Source of the DNA: Mauremys mutica | Taxonomy: Eukaryota; Chordata; Testudines; Geoemydidae | DNA length: 64,000 nucleotides | Direction of reading: 5' to 3' | Assembly (NCBI RefSeq): GCF_020497125.1 | Contig: NC_059077.1 | Location: forward strand, 32,501,340-32,565,339 | In this document: in pieces, positions 48,239 to 59,590 of the stretch | Layout: each line of letters starts with the position of its first letter | How positions within the stretch are numbered: position 1 is the stretch's first letter | Notes under the pieces: model-generated | Seen by the model: only the letters and a program-made list of their open reading frames with translations | What the model was told of the DNA's origin: nothing | Database searches by the model: none | Position numbers and translations under genes: made by a program

Positions 48239-51200
48239 CTTGCAGAAAGAAAAAGAGCAATTTAAAAACTATTACTTGGTCATTGCAACATTTCAGAAAT
48301 AAGATGCACATGTGCAGTAGCAATACTAATGGAGCTCAGGGAAGACAGACGTGGAGTCAATGTTTCAAATGCTCTCGTGGTATATTTATATCCCACATTA
48401 CCGTCTGTCAAATCTAGAAATTTATTACCACACTTTTTTTAAAAAGTAGAGATTTAAAAGTCAGGGGATAAATTCCTGTATTGATGGATGGGTGTTGGAT
48501 TAAAGATGTAGCAATGCCTTACAGCTACAGATGACACTCTATTATTATCCCTAGAAATTACTACCACATCATTACAGCAAAAAAGGATAATGTTGTGGTT
48601 GCAATTCAAGAGGAACAAATAAATATATTGAATTTCTAAAGTGCTTTAATATTTTAAGGTCTCTTAAAAAAAAAAGGCTAGTCTTCTGGCCAGGCATCAG
48701 ACAGAGAGAAAAAAGAAATAATTCACAAAAACCTTTTTATTAATAATAAACTCAAAAACCTTTCTGTTTTTGCAAAACATACGTTTTGGACTTAAACTAC
48801 ATTTTGACCAGTGTCCCTTTAAATGTTTACTAAAACAACTGGAAATCATTTGCAAAATATTAGCTACACTGCACTCGATGCTATAAATATTTTGGTCACT
48901 TGTTACTGAGGAAAAGTTTGCCCTGCAGTTTTTCTAATTTGCTCATTGGATCCCACATGTGATCATAAACATTAGGAGTCTCAAAGAGCACAGTAACCTT
49001 ACCTGTATTTGCAAGCAGGCGACTACTCTGATCGTGTCTGTTAATTTCATATGAAATGGCAACGTGAAACACCTGGAGATCCAGAGCTGCTGGTGGGGAG
49101 GAGACTGTAAATGTAAAGAAATCTTCTGCACTCCAGCCCACAGCCTCATTATGTGTGTGCTCATAGATGATCAAGCCTTCATCCACCTGTCCAAAGTAGA
49201 GGGAGTCAGTCACTTGAATATACAGGTACAACTGGAGAATAATCATAGGCACAACAGTCTGAAGCAGAACAAAGTGTCCATGACAATGCTTAATGACTGT
49301 ATACATAATGTATGCGGGGAAATTACCTTGTAGTTCTACTGCCTTGAATATATAATCTGTGCAATCTTCAAGTCATTAGTGCCAGACTGGCAGAACTCAC
49401 CAGACTCTTAAATTTGCTTCCCTTTAGAAGTAGAAGTAACACAGAAATAAGTGAGCAGGCCCTCAAAAGGGTAAGACAGTAAAAAATACCTAGTAAGACA
49501 CTGCTGGGAGCTGAAGGAGCTGGTTCAATGACTGTTAAGTCCTGCTCTCTCTAGGGCAGCTCCTTCACCAACTCTGGTCCATAAGGAGCTGACTGGAGTC
49601 CATGGCGGGCAGCTTGTATACTCAGCAGGGAATGGCACACAACAGCCAGTAAGGAATCTACCTCACACTCTATCCTGCTATTGCTACCTTTGAGGATCAA
49701 CAAACTTAAGAGTTAATAGAGTTCTGCCAGTCTCATGATAAGGAGTTAAGACTCAGGAGTGAGAGTCCAGTAAGATATCTTCAGAGAAATAAACATATCT
49801 ACATACAACACTTTTTTTGTACAAATGATACAAAGTATACATATATACATAAACACACACACACCACTTCTCCTACCACTGAAGTGTATCTGTCCCTGGG
49901 AATGCATATCTATTCAATAGCACACAGGAAGACCACTAAGCATCAGTCAGGGCAAGAAATGAAGAATACATTTTCAACTGAATTTCTGGTCTACAAAAAG
50001 CAATTACCTGCACTGGAATTTGGTCAGAATCTCAGGGTTAATACCCATAATCTTGTGAAAGTGACGTGGTATCTCTAGTATCAGAGGGGTAGCCATGTTA
50101 GTCTGAATCTGTAAAAGCAGCAAAGAGTCCTATGGCACCTGAAGAGTAACAGACGTATTGGAGCATGAGCTTTCGTGTATTCACCCATGAAAGCTCATGC
50201 TCCAATACGTCTGTTAGTCTATAAGGTGCCACAGGACTCTTTGCTGCTTTTGTGGTATCTCTAGTAAGCACAAGAGGTCAAGACATTGTTTTCAAGTCTC
50301 ATCCAACAGATTTATCCTCATGCTGAAGCACTGGTTCACTGACTAGAGAGAAGAGTGTTACATACCGAATCCTTCGAGAACTCTCATTCAACTAACTGAC
50401 TTGGCTTAACCTGTGTTAGTTTGTGATTGCCAATGAGATCGCTGCTGAGATGGTATTTTTTCTAAATTTATAACCCATAAATACTTCTTTACACAGCTTG
50501 AGGTCATCTCATGGACCTAGCACAGGTTTCCATGACATATTTTTGAATGGATTGACTAATTCTATCTATCTAAAGCATTTTTCTAGTGTTTCTAAAGCAC
50601 TTAGCACTATGGAATCTAAGTTCCAACTATGAATGGGACCAACCCTGCTCCCGCTGAAATCAATGGAAAAGTTTCCACTGACATTAATGGGAGAACTGAG
50701 CCCTGGGGGCCAAACTTCCAAAACAACGTCCAAAATAACAATGTGTGTTGCCCCCAAAATATAGTTATTGCTAAACTCTGCTCTTTGTGACTGGTGTTTG
50801 CCAGAATCCCCAAAAATGATGCAAAAAGGTCATATGTCCATGTAGATACAGGGGCAGGATCACTCTCGTAAGCATAGCTCCAAGCTGGACAAAGCGGGAC
50901 AAAGTAAATTTATGATTTTTACTATTTCTTTAAAATCTATCTAGGGTATTTTTACTGCACGCACATAAGAGTCTCTGGGCTAAGGAGAGGATGCCACTGG
51001 CATGGATTTTTTTGGTCCATTTATGCAACTGTTTCAAATAGGATTAAAAATTAGAAGATAATTGAATGAGTTGTATTCAGTTTAATTAAATAAACACATT
51101 TGGATTTAGTCTGGGGAGGAAGCAAGTGGCTAGTTGAATGAGAAAAAAGATTGTTGAGATATCATGAAAAGATTGCCAAGAAAACAATCCACTGTATTCA

Positions 51201-54200
51201 AAATTAATCTAACAGGCTTGGAAAATAAAACGCACAAATTAGTTTTTTATGCTGGCTGCAAAACAGCTGGCCTTGGACAAGTTCAGTGGAAAGCGGGTGA
51301 TAATTATGACTTTACTGAGGCAGTGAAACACAGACATAAGGAAGGAGATTAGCTAACTTCTTCTTTAGTCAAGATAAATGAGTTTCACTTGCAGTGAGAA
51401 GTATATATTTCTGAACACTGACTATAAGACCAAAGAAACTGAAAAAACTAAATTGAACCAAAATGCTTTCCAGTTCAAACTTGATTCACAAGAATATTAT
51501 TAACAAACAGAACCTGAATTTCTTATTCTTCATGGACTTTACTATTTTTTATCTCAAATTCCTACTGAATATTTACACAATTCTAAGCTCCAAATATACA
51601 TTATCAATCATATTTGCTACCTTTTTCATTGCTGTTTAGCTTGCTCCTATATGGCTAAAACACACTGAGCTAAGCCAGGTGAGAATTTTTCCCAACATAA
51701 AATTTTCCTTCTCTTTTCCCATTTCCCTCATAAGATTAGAGGACAATGGTTAAAATACCTGAGCCTTATCTACAATACAGCTACCACTAATGGAGACTAT
51801 GGGTCCAAAAACTCCCAAGGACAGACAAGACCTAAAATGGAGACAGACACACAAAATTTGGCCGAGTACTTTTGTACAAAGACATCAGAGTTTGTAAGAT
51901 CTAAGGTTATAGGAAGAGGCTGCATGGCATTTCAAAGTATTATTTGATAAATAACATTTAGAGACGGTATCATATCCACAAGAGAACAGAATAAAAGTTA
52001 CATGTACAACCTAAGCTATGGCATTTCCTGATGTGAGTACATAACTGTGTAAACCTCATGTTCATAAATTAATAGATTTTAAGACCAGAAGGGACCATTA
52101 TGGCCATCTGAGCTGACTTCCTGCATAACACAAACCACAGAATTTCACCCAGTATTTCCTGCATCAAGCCCAATAACTGTGGTTGAACTACAGCGCATGT
52201 TTTAGAGAAACATCTAGTCTTGATCTGAAGATTTCAAATGATGGAGAATCCACCACATTCCTTGGTAAGTTGTTGGTAACTGCTGTTAAAAATTTTCCCC
52301 TTATTTCCAGTTTTATATTGGTCAACCTTCAACTTCCAGCCACAGGACCTTGTTTGCAGATTAAGTAGCTGTCTATCATCAGCAGGGGCGGCTCTAGCAA
52401 TTGCGCCGCCCCAAGCAGGGCGGCACGCCGTGGGGGGGGGCTCTGGCGGTCGCCAGTCCCGCGGCTCCAGTGGACCTCCTGCAGACGTGCCTGCGGAGGG
52501 TCCGCTGGTCCCGCGGCTCCGGTGGAACATCCGCAGGCATGCCTACGGCAGGTCCACCGGAGCCGCCGGACGACCGGACCCTCCGCAGGCACGCCTGCGG
52601 GAGGTCCACCGGAGCCGCCTGCTGCCCTCCTGGCGGCATGCCGCCCCAAGCGCGCGCTTGCCGTGCTGGGGTCTAGAGCCGGCCCTGACTATCAGATATC
52701 TCTTTTCTATGTAAGTATTTCTAGATCATGACCAAATCACTTCTTAACTTTCTGTTCTATAAGCTACATAGATTGAGCTCCTTAAGTCTCGCTGTAAGGA
52801 ATGTTCTCTGAGAGTAATTTGTTTTGTGGAACACACAATTATATCCAGATGCTTTACACAAAGGCTCAGTAATTCTCTTTTAGTAGCAACCACCCCTATA
52901 GCGTTCTTCATGGAAGGTAAATGAAGTTCCCTCTTTTTAACCCTTCAAATTCAAGGTCCTGCACCATGGTTAAGATTCTTCTATCCAAGCATTTCCTTCA
53001 GGGGGATGCTCTTTAGGAGCCTAATCTAATGTTCACTGAAGTCAACAGAAAGACTCCTACTGACTTCAAGGGGACTGGGTCCAGCCTAAGTGATCATGAC
53101 ATTTGGTGTTAAACACCCCAAGGGACTTCTTGGATGACTTCTTAACCCAGGACCAATGACTTCCACCCTGTGCACTAGTGAGGAGTGAGAAATCAGGAAG
53201 GGAAACTGGATCAGCCAACTAGCACTGGACATTGGAAATCTCCACCTTAGTTAAATAAATACCATTATAACCAAAACAAGAGAGTGAAAATTATTCAGAC
53301 TTCACCAATTTCCAGTTGGGAGTGCAGGGGCTTCTCATCTAGTGGTCACTGCAAATTGCCAGATATTGAATGACACAGCTAAATTGGGCAATGATTGTGA
53401 TGGGACACATGGCTGGCACTAAAACAAGTGTAAAGGGCCTGGGCAAAGAATGAATAACTAGGATTCACTTTACAATAACAGTCTGCCACTGGACCTTCTG
53501 TAATGTGAACGCTTACCATGGCTTGAGTAAAAGTGGAAATATCCTGTGTGGTGTTGTCAGTGTCTATTCTGATCAGTCTTCCAAGTTTTGGGGCTCTGAC
53601 AATTGTAAAAGTGATAGTTCTGTTTCCTGTGTTGGCCACATCGTTGGTTACAGCTTTCAGATCATGAGCTGAAATAAGTTTCCTAGACCCTAAATAATAA
53701 TTAAAAATAATACAAGTTTACAACAATGTAAATATTTCACCACAGGGAAAACTTTCATATCTTTCAAACTTTCATACCACACAGCCCATAATCTAAGTAT
53801 ATTTTCATTTATATAGCACTTTATAAAATTAGTTGTTTGACTATCTCCCTAATTCTCATATCTCAATACTTAAAGAATAAGGGTGACCCCCAACAAATGC
53901 AGATCTTTGTCATTAGACAAGTTCACATACAGTAGCTTTTATTTATACTGTAGTGAGGTGGTGCGGCCTCCCTCTGAGCCAGAGGGGGAGGAACCACTCT
54001 CTCTGCCCAAGTACGCGGAGTCAGGCTGCGTTTGACCCTCCCACTGGAAGTTGAGGAGCGAGGCAAGAAGTACAAAAGATGGAGCCCCTAGCTCAGTTGA
54101 AACAGAGCCAGGGAAGGAAACAGACGTGTCCTTCTTGCTGCTGCCTGCTGACCCATCCGCAAAGCCAGGCAGCACCATGGACCTGGAGAGGACCAAGGCT

Positions 54201-57200
54201 GGGGAGGAGCTGGTGGGACTGCCGGCGGCTGAGTACCCTGATGAAACAGAGGAGTCTGAGACCACGGAGCCTGATCCGGAACTCTGGTAGGAAGTAGCCC
54301 AGGGAAACCAGACTTTAGTTTGTTGGTATTGCAGCTTAACAGCCAGTCATCATGTTGCAGGAGGATCCCCACTGACCCAGTGGCAGGACACTTTGCCACT
54401 GTTAGGGCCCTGGGCTAGGACGCAGTGGAGTTGGGTGGGCCTGCGTCCCCCTTCCCCTGCAATCCCACCTCTGGGGCGGAGGCCTCCCCACCATAAGCCA
54501 CGAAGCCTGTGTTTGTCTGTCGCCTGCCAGAGACAGGGTGCTAGACTGTTGGCCAGCACTCCCCTGCCTAAGGGCTAGCGCTCTAGACTGTTGGCCAGCG
54601 CTCCTCTGCCTAAGGGTTAGAGCTATCGACCGCTCAGCAGCTCCGCCCTGCCTAAGGACTACAGCTTAGAGACTGCTTATTTGTTCCGCCCGCTAAAAGG
54701 GTTGGGACACTAATCACTGATTCCCCTGATACTAGGCCCTGAGCCCAGTGATGCAGTGAGGCGGTGTGGCCTCCCTCTGAGCCAGAGGTTTTGCAGCCCA
54801 GAGGACTCAAACAAAGCGGCAGAAGGTATTTTTGTAGTAACCCGTACTGCACTTCATTCATACCAATGTTACTAGAGCACTGAAGTTAAATCAAAACAAT
54901 TAGACATAAAACATTGGAAAGTTAAAAACCCAAAAAAGCACTACACAATCACCGCAGTGCTGTGAAATGGAAAATGTATCTTCATAATGATTTATTTCAC
55001 TAATATTAAAGCATATGCATAGTTATAGAGGCGGCCAAAAATCCTTTGCATACATAGTACTATAATAACCAATGCTCACTGGATTAGGGGCTACCAAAAG
55101 GCACCCTGGAACGTAGCCAAACCAAGACAATGTATACAATAGTTGTGACAACAGAACCAAGCTAGTGACTTCCTAAAAGAGTGAATGTAACACTAAAAAG
55201 TACATCATCTTCAAATGCCATGCATGCAGCATTGTTCACGGAACATTACCATGCAATGTTAGACATTTTATTCTAGTTTAGAATAAATACTTCTGAAACA
55301 ACTAATCTATTCATTAAAACTTCCTTATAGTGTTTTCCTTTTGACAAAACCTCTTTTTGCAAATCATTTTCAGTAAATTTAAGAACATTAACACTTCAGT
55401 TTGCTAGAAAGGAAATGTATTTTTTTCTTAAAACCTACAATGCAATAGTCTACCATAAATTACAATAAAGAATGGTCTCATGAATTTCCCACGTCTCCTT
55501 CCCCTCCAGGTTTAGCTTGCCCTTGAACAACAAGCATTTATGGGTATACATAGATCATTTTGGACATTAGTAATATATATCCTTGGAGCCTGAATCATCA
55601 ACCAGTCTCCTGTAAAACATAATCTTTGCAAATGAGTAACGCAGAATAACATATGAAGAATGGGAATGTTTTAATCAGATGGTACCTTAAGCAATCTCCT
55701 TATTTACAAGGCAATAGCTGTATCTTGGCTCAAACTGTATATACTCTGAAACTGAGTTATTGTTATGCTGAAATGAGATCTTTCTGTTCTGTCCTCTTTC
55801 ATCCTTCTCCCTCCTATCACCTCTGTGCCTCACAAGATCCACACTGCTTAGGAAACATTAGCCAGGCCCCCAAAGATAGGGTGTTCTAAATTATGTGTAT
55901 TTTAAATGTTCTCCCCTTCTTCATTCCCCCACTCCCTAGCCAATTTAAACAGTAGGGATTTGCGGACCAGAAAATAGCTATAGAGTTGTGGATGATCCCC
56001 CCACTGACTGGCTCAGGTAATTCTCTCTCTGTATAACTATTATTAAAACTTGTTTTCATCTCATAGAGTAACTCAGGCTCACTCAATTATTCAGGACATT
56101 GCTTCTCTTAAATATTTATTTTTTAGAGGAAACCCTCCTAATTCCAGATATTTCTGTGCAGACACTTTTCTATGGCTTGAAATTTCTCCCTCTGCAGCAA
56201 CCCTCCTCGCAGAGCTAGTAGATATGTACCATACATCATACATAAGATTTTGTCATGGTTATTTTTAGTAAAAGTCATGGACAGGTCACAGGCAATAAAC
56301 AAAAATTCACGGAAGCCATGACCTGTCTGTGACTTTTGCTGCTGCGGCTCCCATGCTTTCCCCCACCACCATGGTGGCTGGGAGTTCCCCCTCCGCCCAC
56401 GGCGGCTGGGAACTGCAAGTTGACCGGATTTCCCAAAGAGAAAATGGGACATCCCAGCCGCTTGCCCAAGGCATCTTCCTCCGGCCGCACAAGGCTGTCA
56501 CCTGTCGCTGGAACCCCAAGGAGGGCACCCTCAGGAGGCTGTCCCCTGTCGCTGGAACCCTGCCACGGCCCTACTGGCTGTCAGCTCCAGAGTCCTGCAG
56601 CCCCTGGGACTGAAGCAGAGAGGTCTCCTCTGGAAGTCACGGATTCCAGGACTTCCATGACCTCCGTGACATAAACAGAGCCTTAGTCATAAAGCCTGGG
56701 TAGAGTAGCTTATGCCCAACTTCGAAGACCAGACACATGCTCTACAGTGTGTCCAGGCTTCACCTGCCCATAGAGCAAAATTCCTGAGTTTGCTTCATCA
56801 TTGAGGCTTCCTTCAATCCCATAAAATGTAACCTGACAGTGACTATTATATATTTGTGGGTGGGAGGCTACTGAAAAAGAAGAAAAAACACTGCCATTAC
56901 CATAGGCACAACCCCTTCAGGATAGTCAAAATGCCACAGTTCAGAAAAGCTGAATGAAACAAGTTTAATGTACATCGCTACACAGGCAATCTCAATGTTT
57001 AGGAGCAAGCTTTTTCATTTTTATAGAACAAGTGGCAAAAAAGAGAGAGGGGGGAAAAAAAGAGTTAAGGTTACCCAAAGTGTGAAAAAACTCAGCACAA
57101 TTTATCTCTTTCCATATATATATATTTACTAACTCAAAGTAAAATAACAGCTCAGCAAAGACCATAGACCAAGCTGAGCAGGTGGTGAAGGAAATATATT

Positions 57201-59248
57201 TTCCATTCTGGAAAGCTGTCAAAGTCTAGAGACTCTTCCTACAAAAATGTGTCAGGAATATTTTTTTTTAATTATCTTTGGCTTACAGTAGAAATTCCTG
57301 TAAACCCTGTGCCTCAGGCAACCTTACAAACCAAAAAACACCAGACAGGCGTGGTACAGATTAATAAGGCTTGTAAATGGATTTATTTTAATCACATTTA
57401 TACTGACTGAATTACAAGACCATGCTGCAATAACCTATTTTTTTTTTGTTTCCTTTAAGTGGATTGTATTATGAGGCTTTGTTTATGAGAATTCTGTTTT
57501 AAATGGTAAACAAACTCAAATATTTCTCTCATGCTAGCTTAAAACAAAATATATAGATGAAGAGCTGCAGTGCAAACTTCCCCAACACTGAATCCCTCCC
57601 TGTGTTGATGGACAACCTTCTCTGAAAGACAAAGGTAGTTCAGGCAACATACTATCTGTATGAAAGGTGTAACACACAGAAGTGCTGGTAAGAGACTAAT
57701 CTTTATTTCTTAGGCCCCAGTAACAAGATGCGAGTCAGTTACAAGAGTTAAACCTGGGACCTTTCCAGAAGTCAGTGTCTGGTGTTATACTACTGTCTCA
57801 TCCAGGAATCACTTCTGGGCAGAACTGTGCTACAGCAGAGCTTGAAACTTGTCTACTTGCCAGTGATGAGTACAAAACATCTCTGATGAGTGTGGCTCCT
57901 AATCCATCAACTCCTTCTGGACTTAGGCTTTCATTTAAAAAGTTAAGATGTTGGCTCTTATGGTTGCAAGCATAAACTTTCAAATGTGAATCAAAGCAAT
58001 TCTGTCTTCCCCAGTCATCAAAAAGACAATTGTAGGTCTCTGCTGCTTTTCATAACTTTCTCAAGGAGCAACTAAGTGAATCAGCCCACTGGTTAGTATC
58101 AATGTTGCTATTCAGAATCCTGAGGGCATTAAACTTTACTCTGTTCCTATAACTTATGAGCAGTCGAAACAGGCTCAATATTCTAACACATACTTTATGC
58201 CTCTACCTTCTATGAACTTAAAGAAGAATTTTGGAATTAATTCAGTTTAGTAATCTCCTGTGTTCAGAACAGTACAAGTCATACTAATGTGCATATATAT
58301 CAATACCCATATCAATAAATTAAACATTTGACAAATGAATTCAACTGTGGTTTTAAAAATTACAAATTTGGATACGTGAGAAACAAAGTGAGTAAGGTAA
58401 TATCTTTTACTGAACCAACTTCTGTTGGTGAGAGCAACAAGCTTTTGCTCTACACAGAGCTCCTTTTTGGGTCTCTGACCTGGTCTACACTGGTGGGGAG
58501 GGGGTCAATCTAAGTTCCGCAACTTCAACTACATGAATAACGTAGCTGAAGTTGATGTACTTAGATCTACTCACCGCGGTGTCTTCTCTGCAGTGCAGGG
58601 CTGCCCAGAGGGGGGGGGGGACAAGAGGGGCAATTTGCCCTAGGCCCCCACGAGAGTTTTTCGGGGCCCCAGGAGTGGGATCCTTCACTTGCTCCGGGGC
58701 CCCCGGAAAACTCTCGTGGGGCCCGGGCCCCTGGAGCTTCTTCTGCTCCGGGTCTTCGGCAGCAATTTGGCGGCAGAGGGGTCCTTCCGCTGCGTGACAT
58801 GAATCGACCCCCGTTGTATCGATCGTTGCCCACCAATCCAGTGGGTAGTATAGACATACCATCAGTGTGAGCTCAAAAGCTTGTCTCTCTCACCAACAGA
58901 AGTTGGTCCAATAAAAGATATTACCTTACCCACCATTTCTTTCTAATATCCTAGGACCAACATGACTACAACACTGCATACAACAAATGTAGATGTGCGT
59001 CCATCTACAGCTGTTTTATAGCCTGGCAGATATCTATTATATAATTGTACACATTATTTCCTATGCAATTATTTCAAGTAAACTGAATCAAAATAATTTT
59101 ATAGCCGAAGCCATACCTGGAAACACTCCCAGTCCTTTGTTAATTTCTAGGCTGATAACTAGAGTGCGAGCTGTGATACTAAAAATTTGTCGAGGTGCAA
59201 AGTTCAAACCATCTGTAACCTGAAAGTTGAAGCCTCCAGACATTGCTC
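46185..59248 (-). CDS. CSPG4B: CSPG4/NG2-family proteoglycan, 3' part of gene (four exons)
   Basis: This is a single-pass membrane proteoglycan core protein; CSPG4 itself carries chondroitin sulfate and binds matrix, growth factors and integrins at the cell surface. Join order on the minus strand is 59117-59248, 53517-53689, 49003-49186, 46185-48238 (2543 coding bases including the stop). All junctions have AG/GT borders and agree in phase (1, 0, 1). The protein follows human CSPG4 almost collinearly, from the GTLDGGF region to the C-terminal QYWV: parts of CSPG repeats, a helix and a tail. The N-terminal LamG domains and earlier repeats lie beyond the window. Family membership is firm. The tail differs from canonical CSPG4 next to the membrane, so I infer the vertebrate paralogue CSPG4B; a divergent CSPG4 orthologue is the alternative. 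Confidence 0.9.
48239..49002 (-). other. Intron of the CSPG4-family gene, 764 bp
   Basis: It is bounded by GTAAGG and CTGCAAG on the minus strand. It is AT-rich and I see no repeat or gene in it. Confidence 0.85.
49003..49186 (-). CDS. CSPG4B: CSPG4-family internal exon (184 bp)
   Basis: The acceptor is CTACTTTGGACAG and the donor GTAAGG. The exon encodes 61 residues plus one base: VDEGLIIYEHTHNEAVGWSA, then FTFTVSSPPAALDLQVFHVA and ISYEI to LLANT. Human CSPG4 has the equivalent GNILYEH and LELQLSSPPARD at this place. With the preceding FTQAM it completes the FTQ..V..G.I.YEH core of a CSPG repeat. The intron after it is 764 bp and the one before it 4330 bp. Confidence 0.93.
50081..50251. mobile_element. 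Snap-back (self-complementary) repeat insertion with perfect 15-bp TSD
   Basis: The insertion begins TCAGAGGGGTAGCCATGTTA. The section from AAGCAGCAAAGAGTCC (about 50116) through AGACGTATTGGAGCATGAGC is followed, after a short centre, by its own reverse complement ending GGACTCTTTGCTGCTTTT at 50251. GTGGTATCTCTAGTA flanks it exactly at 50066-50080 and 50252-50266. A 15-bp duplication fits target-primed retroposition better than a DNA transposon. It lies in an intron of the CSPG4-family gene. Confidence 0.88.
50635..50705. repeat. Short quasi-palindromic repeat
   Basis: GGGACCAACCCTGCTCCC to GGGAGAACTGAGCCC, with CTGAAATCAATGGAA and CCACTGACATTAATGG mirrored in the centre. Confidence 0.6.
52062..52850 (-). 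mobile_element. CR1 LINE 3' fragment, antisense, split by a hAT element
   Basis: AATTAATAGATTTTAAGACC, then GACCATTATGGCCATCTGAG, CCTGCATAACACA and GATGGAGAATCCACCACATT give the complement of the CR1 3' region. It resumes past 52695 with AGATCATGACCAAATCACTT. It lies in the intron between exons 53517 and 49186. Confidence 0.8.
52383..52687. mobile_element. Non-autonomous hAT-type element, 305 bp, inside CR1
   Basis: The ends are CAGGGGCGGCTCTAGCAATT and GGTCTAGAGCCGGCCCTG, the same as the copy at 28769-29041. The flanking 8-mers ATCATCAG and ACTATCAG agree at 6 of 8 positions. The interior has an extra GGTCCACCGGAGCCGCC module relative to the 28.8-kb copy, so the two differ by internal repeat number. 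Confidence 0.88.
53021..53090. repeat. Short quasi-palindromic repeat
   Basis: CTAATCTAATGTTCACTGAA and ACTGACTTCAAGGGGACTGG mirror each other around AAGACTCC. It lies in an intron of the CSPG4-family gene. Confidence 0.45.
53517..53689 (-). CDS. CSPG4B: CSPG4-family internal exon (173 bp)
   Basis: The acceptor is TTATTATTTAG and the donor GTAAGC. The exon starts with two bases that complete the Gly codon left by the upstream exon, then reads SRKLISAHDLKAVTNDV, VANTGNRTITFTIVRAPKLG and RLIRIDTDN up to FTQAM. This matches human GSVQPLSSQTLRA and VVRGPQLGRLF, including the FTQA motif typical of CSPG repeats. It ends in phase 0. A hypothetical GTG or ATG start inside is irrelevant, because this is an internal exon. 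Confidence 0.92.
53948..54830 (+). repeat. LTR-like interspersed repeat with short terminal direct repeats, copy 2
   Basis: TGTAGTGAGGTGGTGCGGCC (continuing TCCCTCTGAGCCAGAGG) near 53949 recurs near 54754 as TGCAGTGAGGCGGTGTGGCC with the same continuation, so the segment is bounded by direct repeats. The inner part shares ACTGTTAGGGCCCTGG and GGTGGGCCTGC blocks with 15145-15270. From 54540 to 54700 the unit AGACTGTTGGCCAGC...CTGCCTAAGG repeats about three times. The open frame at 54051-54290 has no recognised domain. It lies in an intron. Confidence 0.6.
56236..56686. repeat. Fold-back MITE-like element, about 450 bp
   Basis: The left part AGATTTTGTCATGGTTATTT is roughly mirrored by CCTCCGTGACATAAACAGAG at the right. 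Internally AAGTCATGGACAGGTCAC is mirrored by GCCATGACCTGTCTGTGAC. The middle is GC-rich with several overlapping open frames, none coding for a known protein. Confidence 0.6.
58479..58862. repeat. MITE with GTCTACACTGG / GTATAGACATACC ends
   Basis: CTGGTCTACACTGGTGGG at the left is roughly mirrored by CAGTGGGTAGTATAGACATA at the right. Inside, AACTTCAACTACATGAATAA and CGTAGCTGAAGTTGATGTAC form a hairpin. A hAT fragment interrupts it at 58596. Confidence 0.7.
58596..58790. mobile_element. Partial hAT-type element of the 43.1-kb family
   Basis: CAGGGCTGCCCAGAGG opens it, as in the element at 43070. CAATTTGCCC, CCACGAGAGTTTTTCGGGGC and CCCGGAAAACTCTCGTGG occur in both copies. The distal TIR is missing, so the copy is truncated. 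Confidence 0.75.
59117..59248 (-). CDS. CSPG4B: CSPG4-family internal exon (132 bp)
   Basis: The acceptor TTTTCTTTAG precedes the exon and the donor GTATGG follows it. It reads AMSGGFNFQVTDGLNF, then FSITARTLVISLEINKGLGV and FPG, matching the human CSPG4 stretch GGFRFRLSDGEHTSPGHFF and VTAQKQVLLSLKGSQTLTV. It enters and leaves in phase 1 (43 whole codons). The segment spans the end of one CSPG repeat and the start of the next. It was found only by homology because it holds no long ATG frame. The preceding exon must end with one base of an Arg or Gly codon and was not found up to 64000. Confidence 0.9.
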
Positions 59249-59340
59249 CTAAAGAAAACAAAAATAATCACTTTCTTGTAAATTCAAATATTATTTTAAA
59301 AATCCCTTGTTATTTATTCAGAATATGGTGGGAATACACA

Positions 59341-59590
59341 TTGGGACAAATTCTGTTCTCACTTACACCACAGTAAAACCAAAGTAATACCACTGAAGTC
59401 AATTCCAATTTATACTTTTGCACCTGAACATTGAAGAGTTAAATTAAAGCATAATGTGGAAGAGATTATAAACAATAAAAACTATTGAGTTCTGTTTGCA
59501 TTTTTAAGGCCAGATCCTCCACTGGGTTAATCAGCAGCGTCTATTTGACTTCAATGGAACTACACCAATTTACACTAAAGGAATATCTGG
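59341..59590. repeat. Two short quasi-palindromic repeats
   Basis: Unit one (59341-59425) has GGGACAAATTCTGTTCTCAC and CCACTGAAGTCAATTCC. Unit two (59507-59590) has AGGCCAGATCCTCCACTGG, TTGACTTCAATGGAAC and ATATCTGGC. Both lie just upstream of the first exon in the window. Confidence 0.5.

Larger units (their letters stand above)
58393..58928. repeat. Inverted pair of the CACCAACAGAAGTTGG repeat, split by a MITE
   Basis: The left arm, TAAGGTAATATCTTTTACTG then CCAACTTCTGTTGGTGAGAG (58393-58455), is the reverse complement of the right arm, CTCTCACCAACAGAAGTTGG then AAAAGATATTACCTTA (to 58928). Between the arms lies a different element at 58479-58862. A sense copy of the same repeat is at 1517-1607. 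Confidence 0.75.

Noticed and set aside
54051..54297. An acidic open frame of about 79 codons inside the intronic repeat.
   Set aside because: It lies wholly within the LTR-like repeat, with no recognised domain and an alternative frame open as well.
56776..56870. Minus-strand open segment between a TTTTTCAG acceptor and a CAG|GTGAAG donor, as a possible extra exon of the CSPG4-family gene.
   Set aside because: It would enter in phase 1 and leave in phase 0, so inserting it between 59117-59248 and 53517-53689 breaks the frame, while those two exons join perfectly without it. The peptide has no CSPG similarity.
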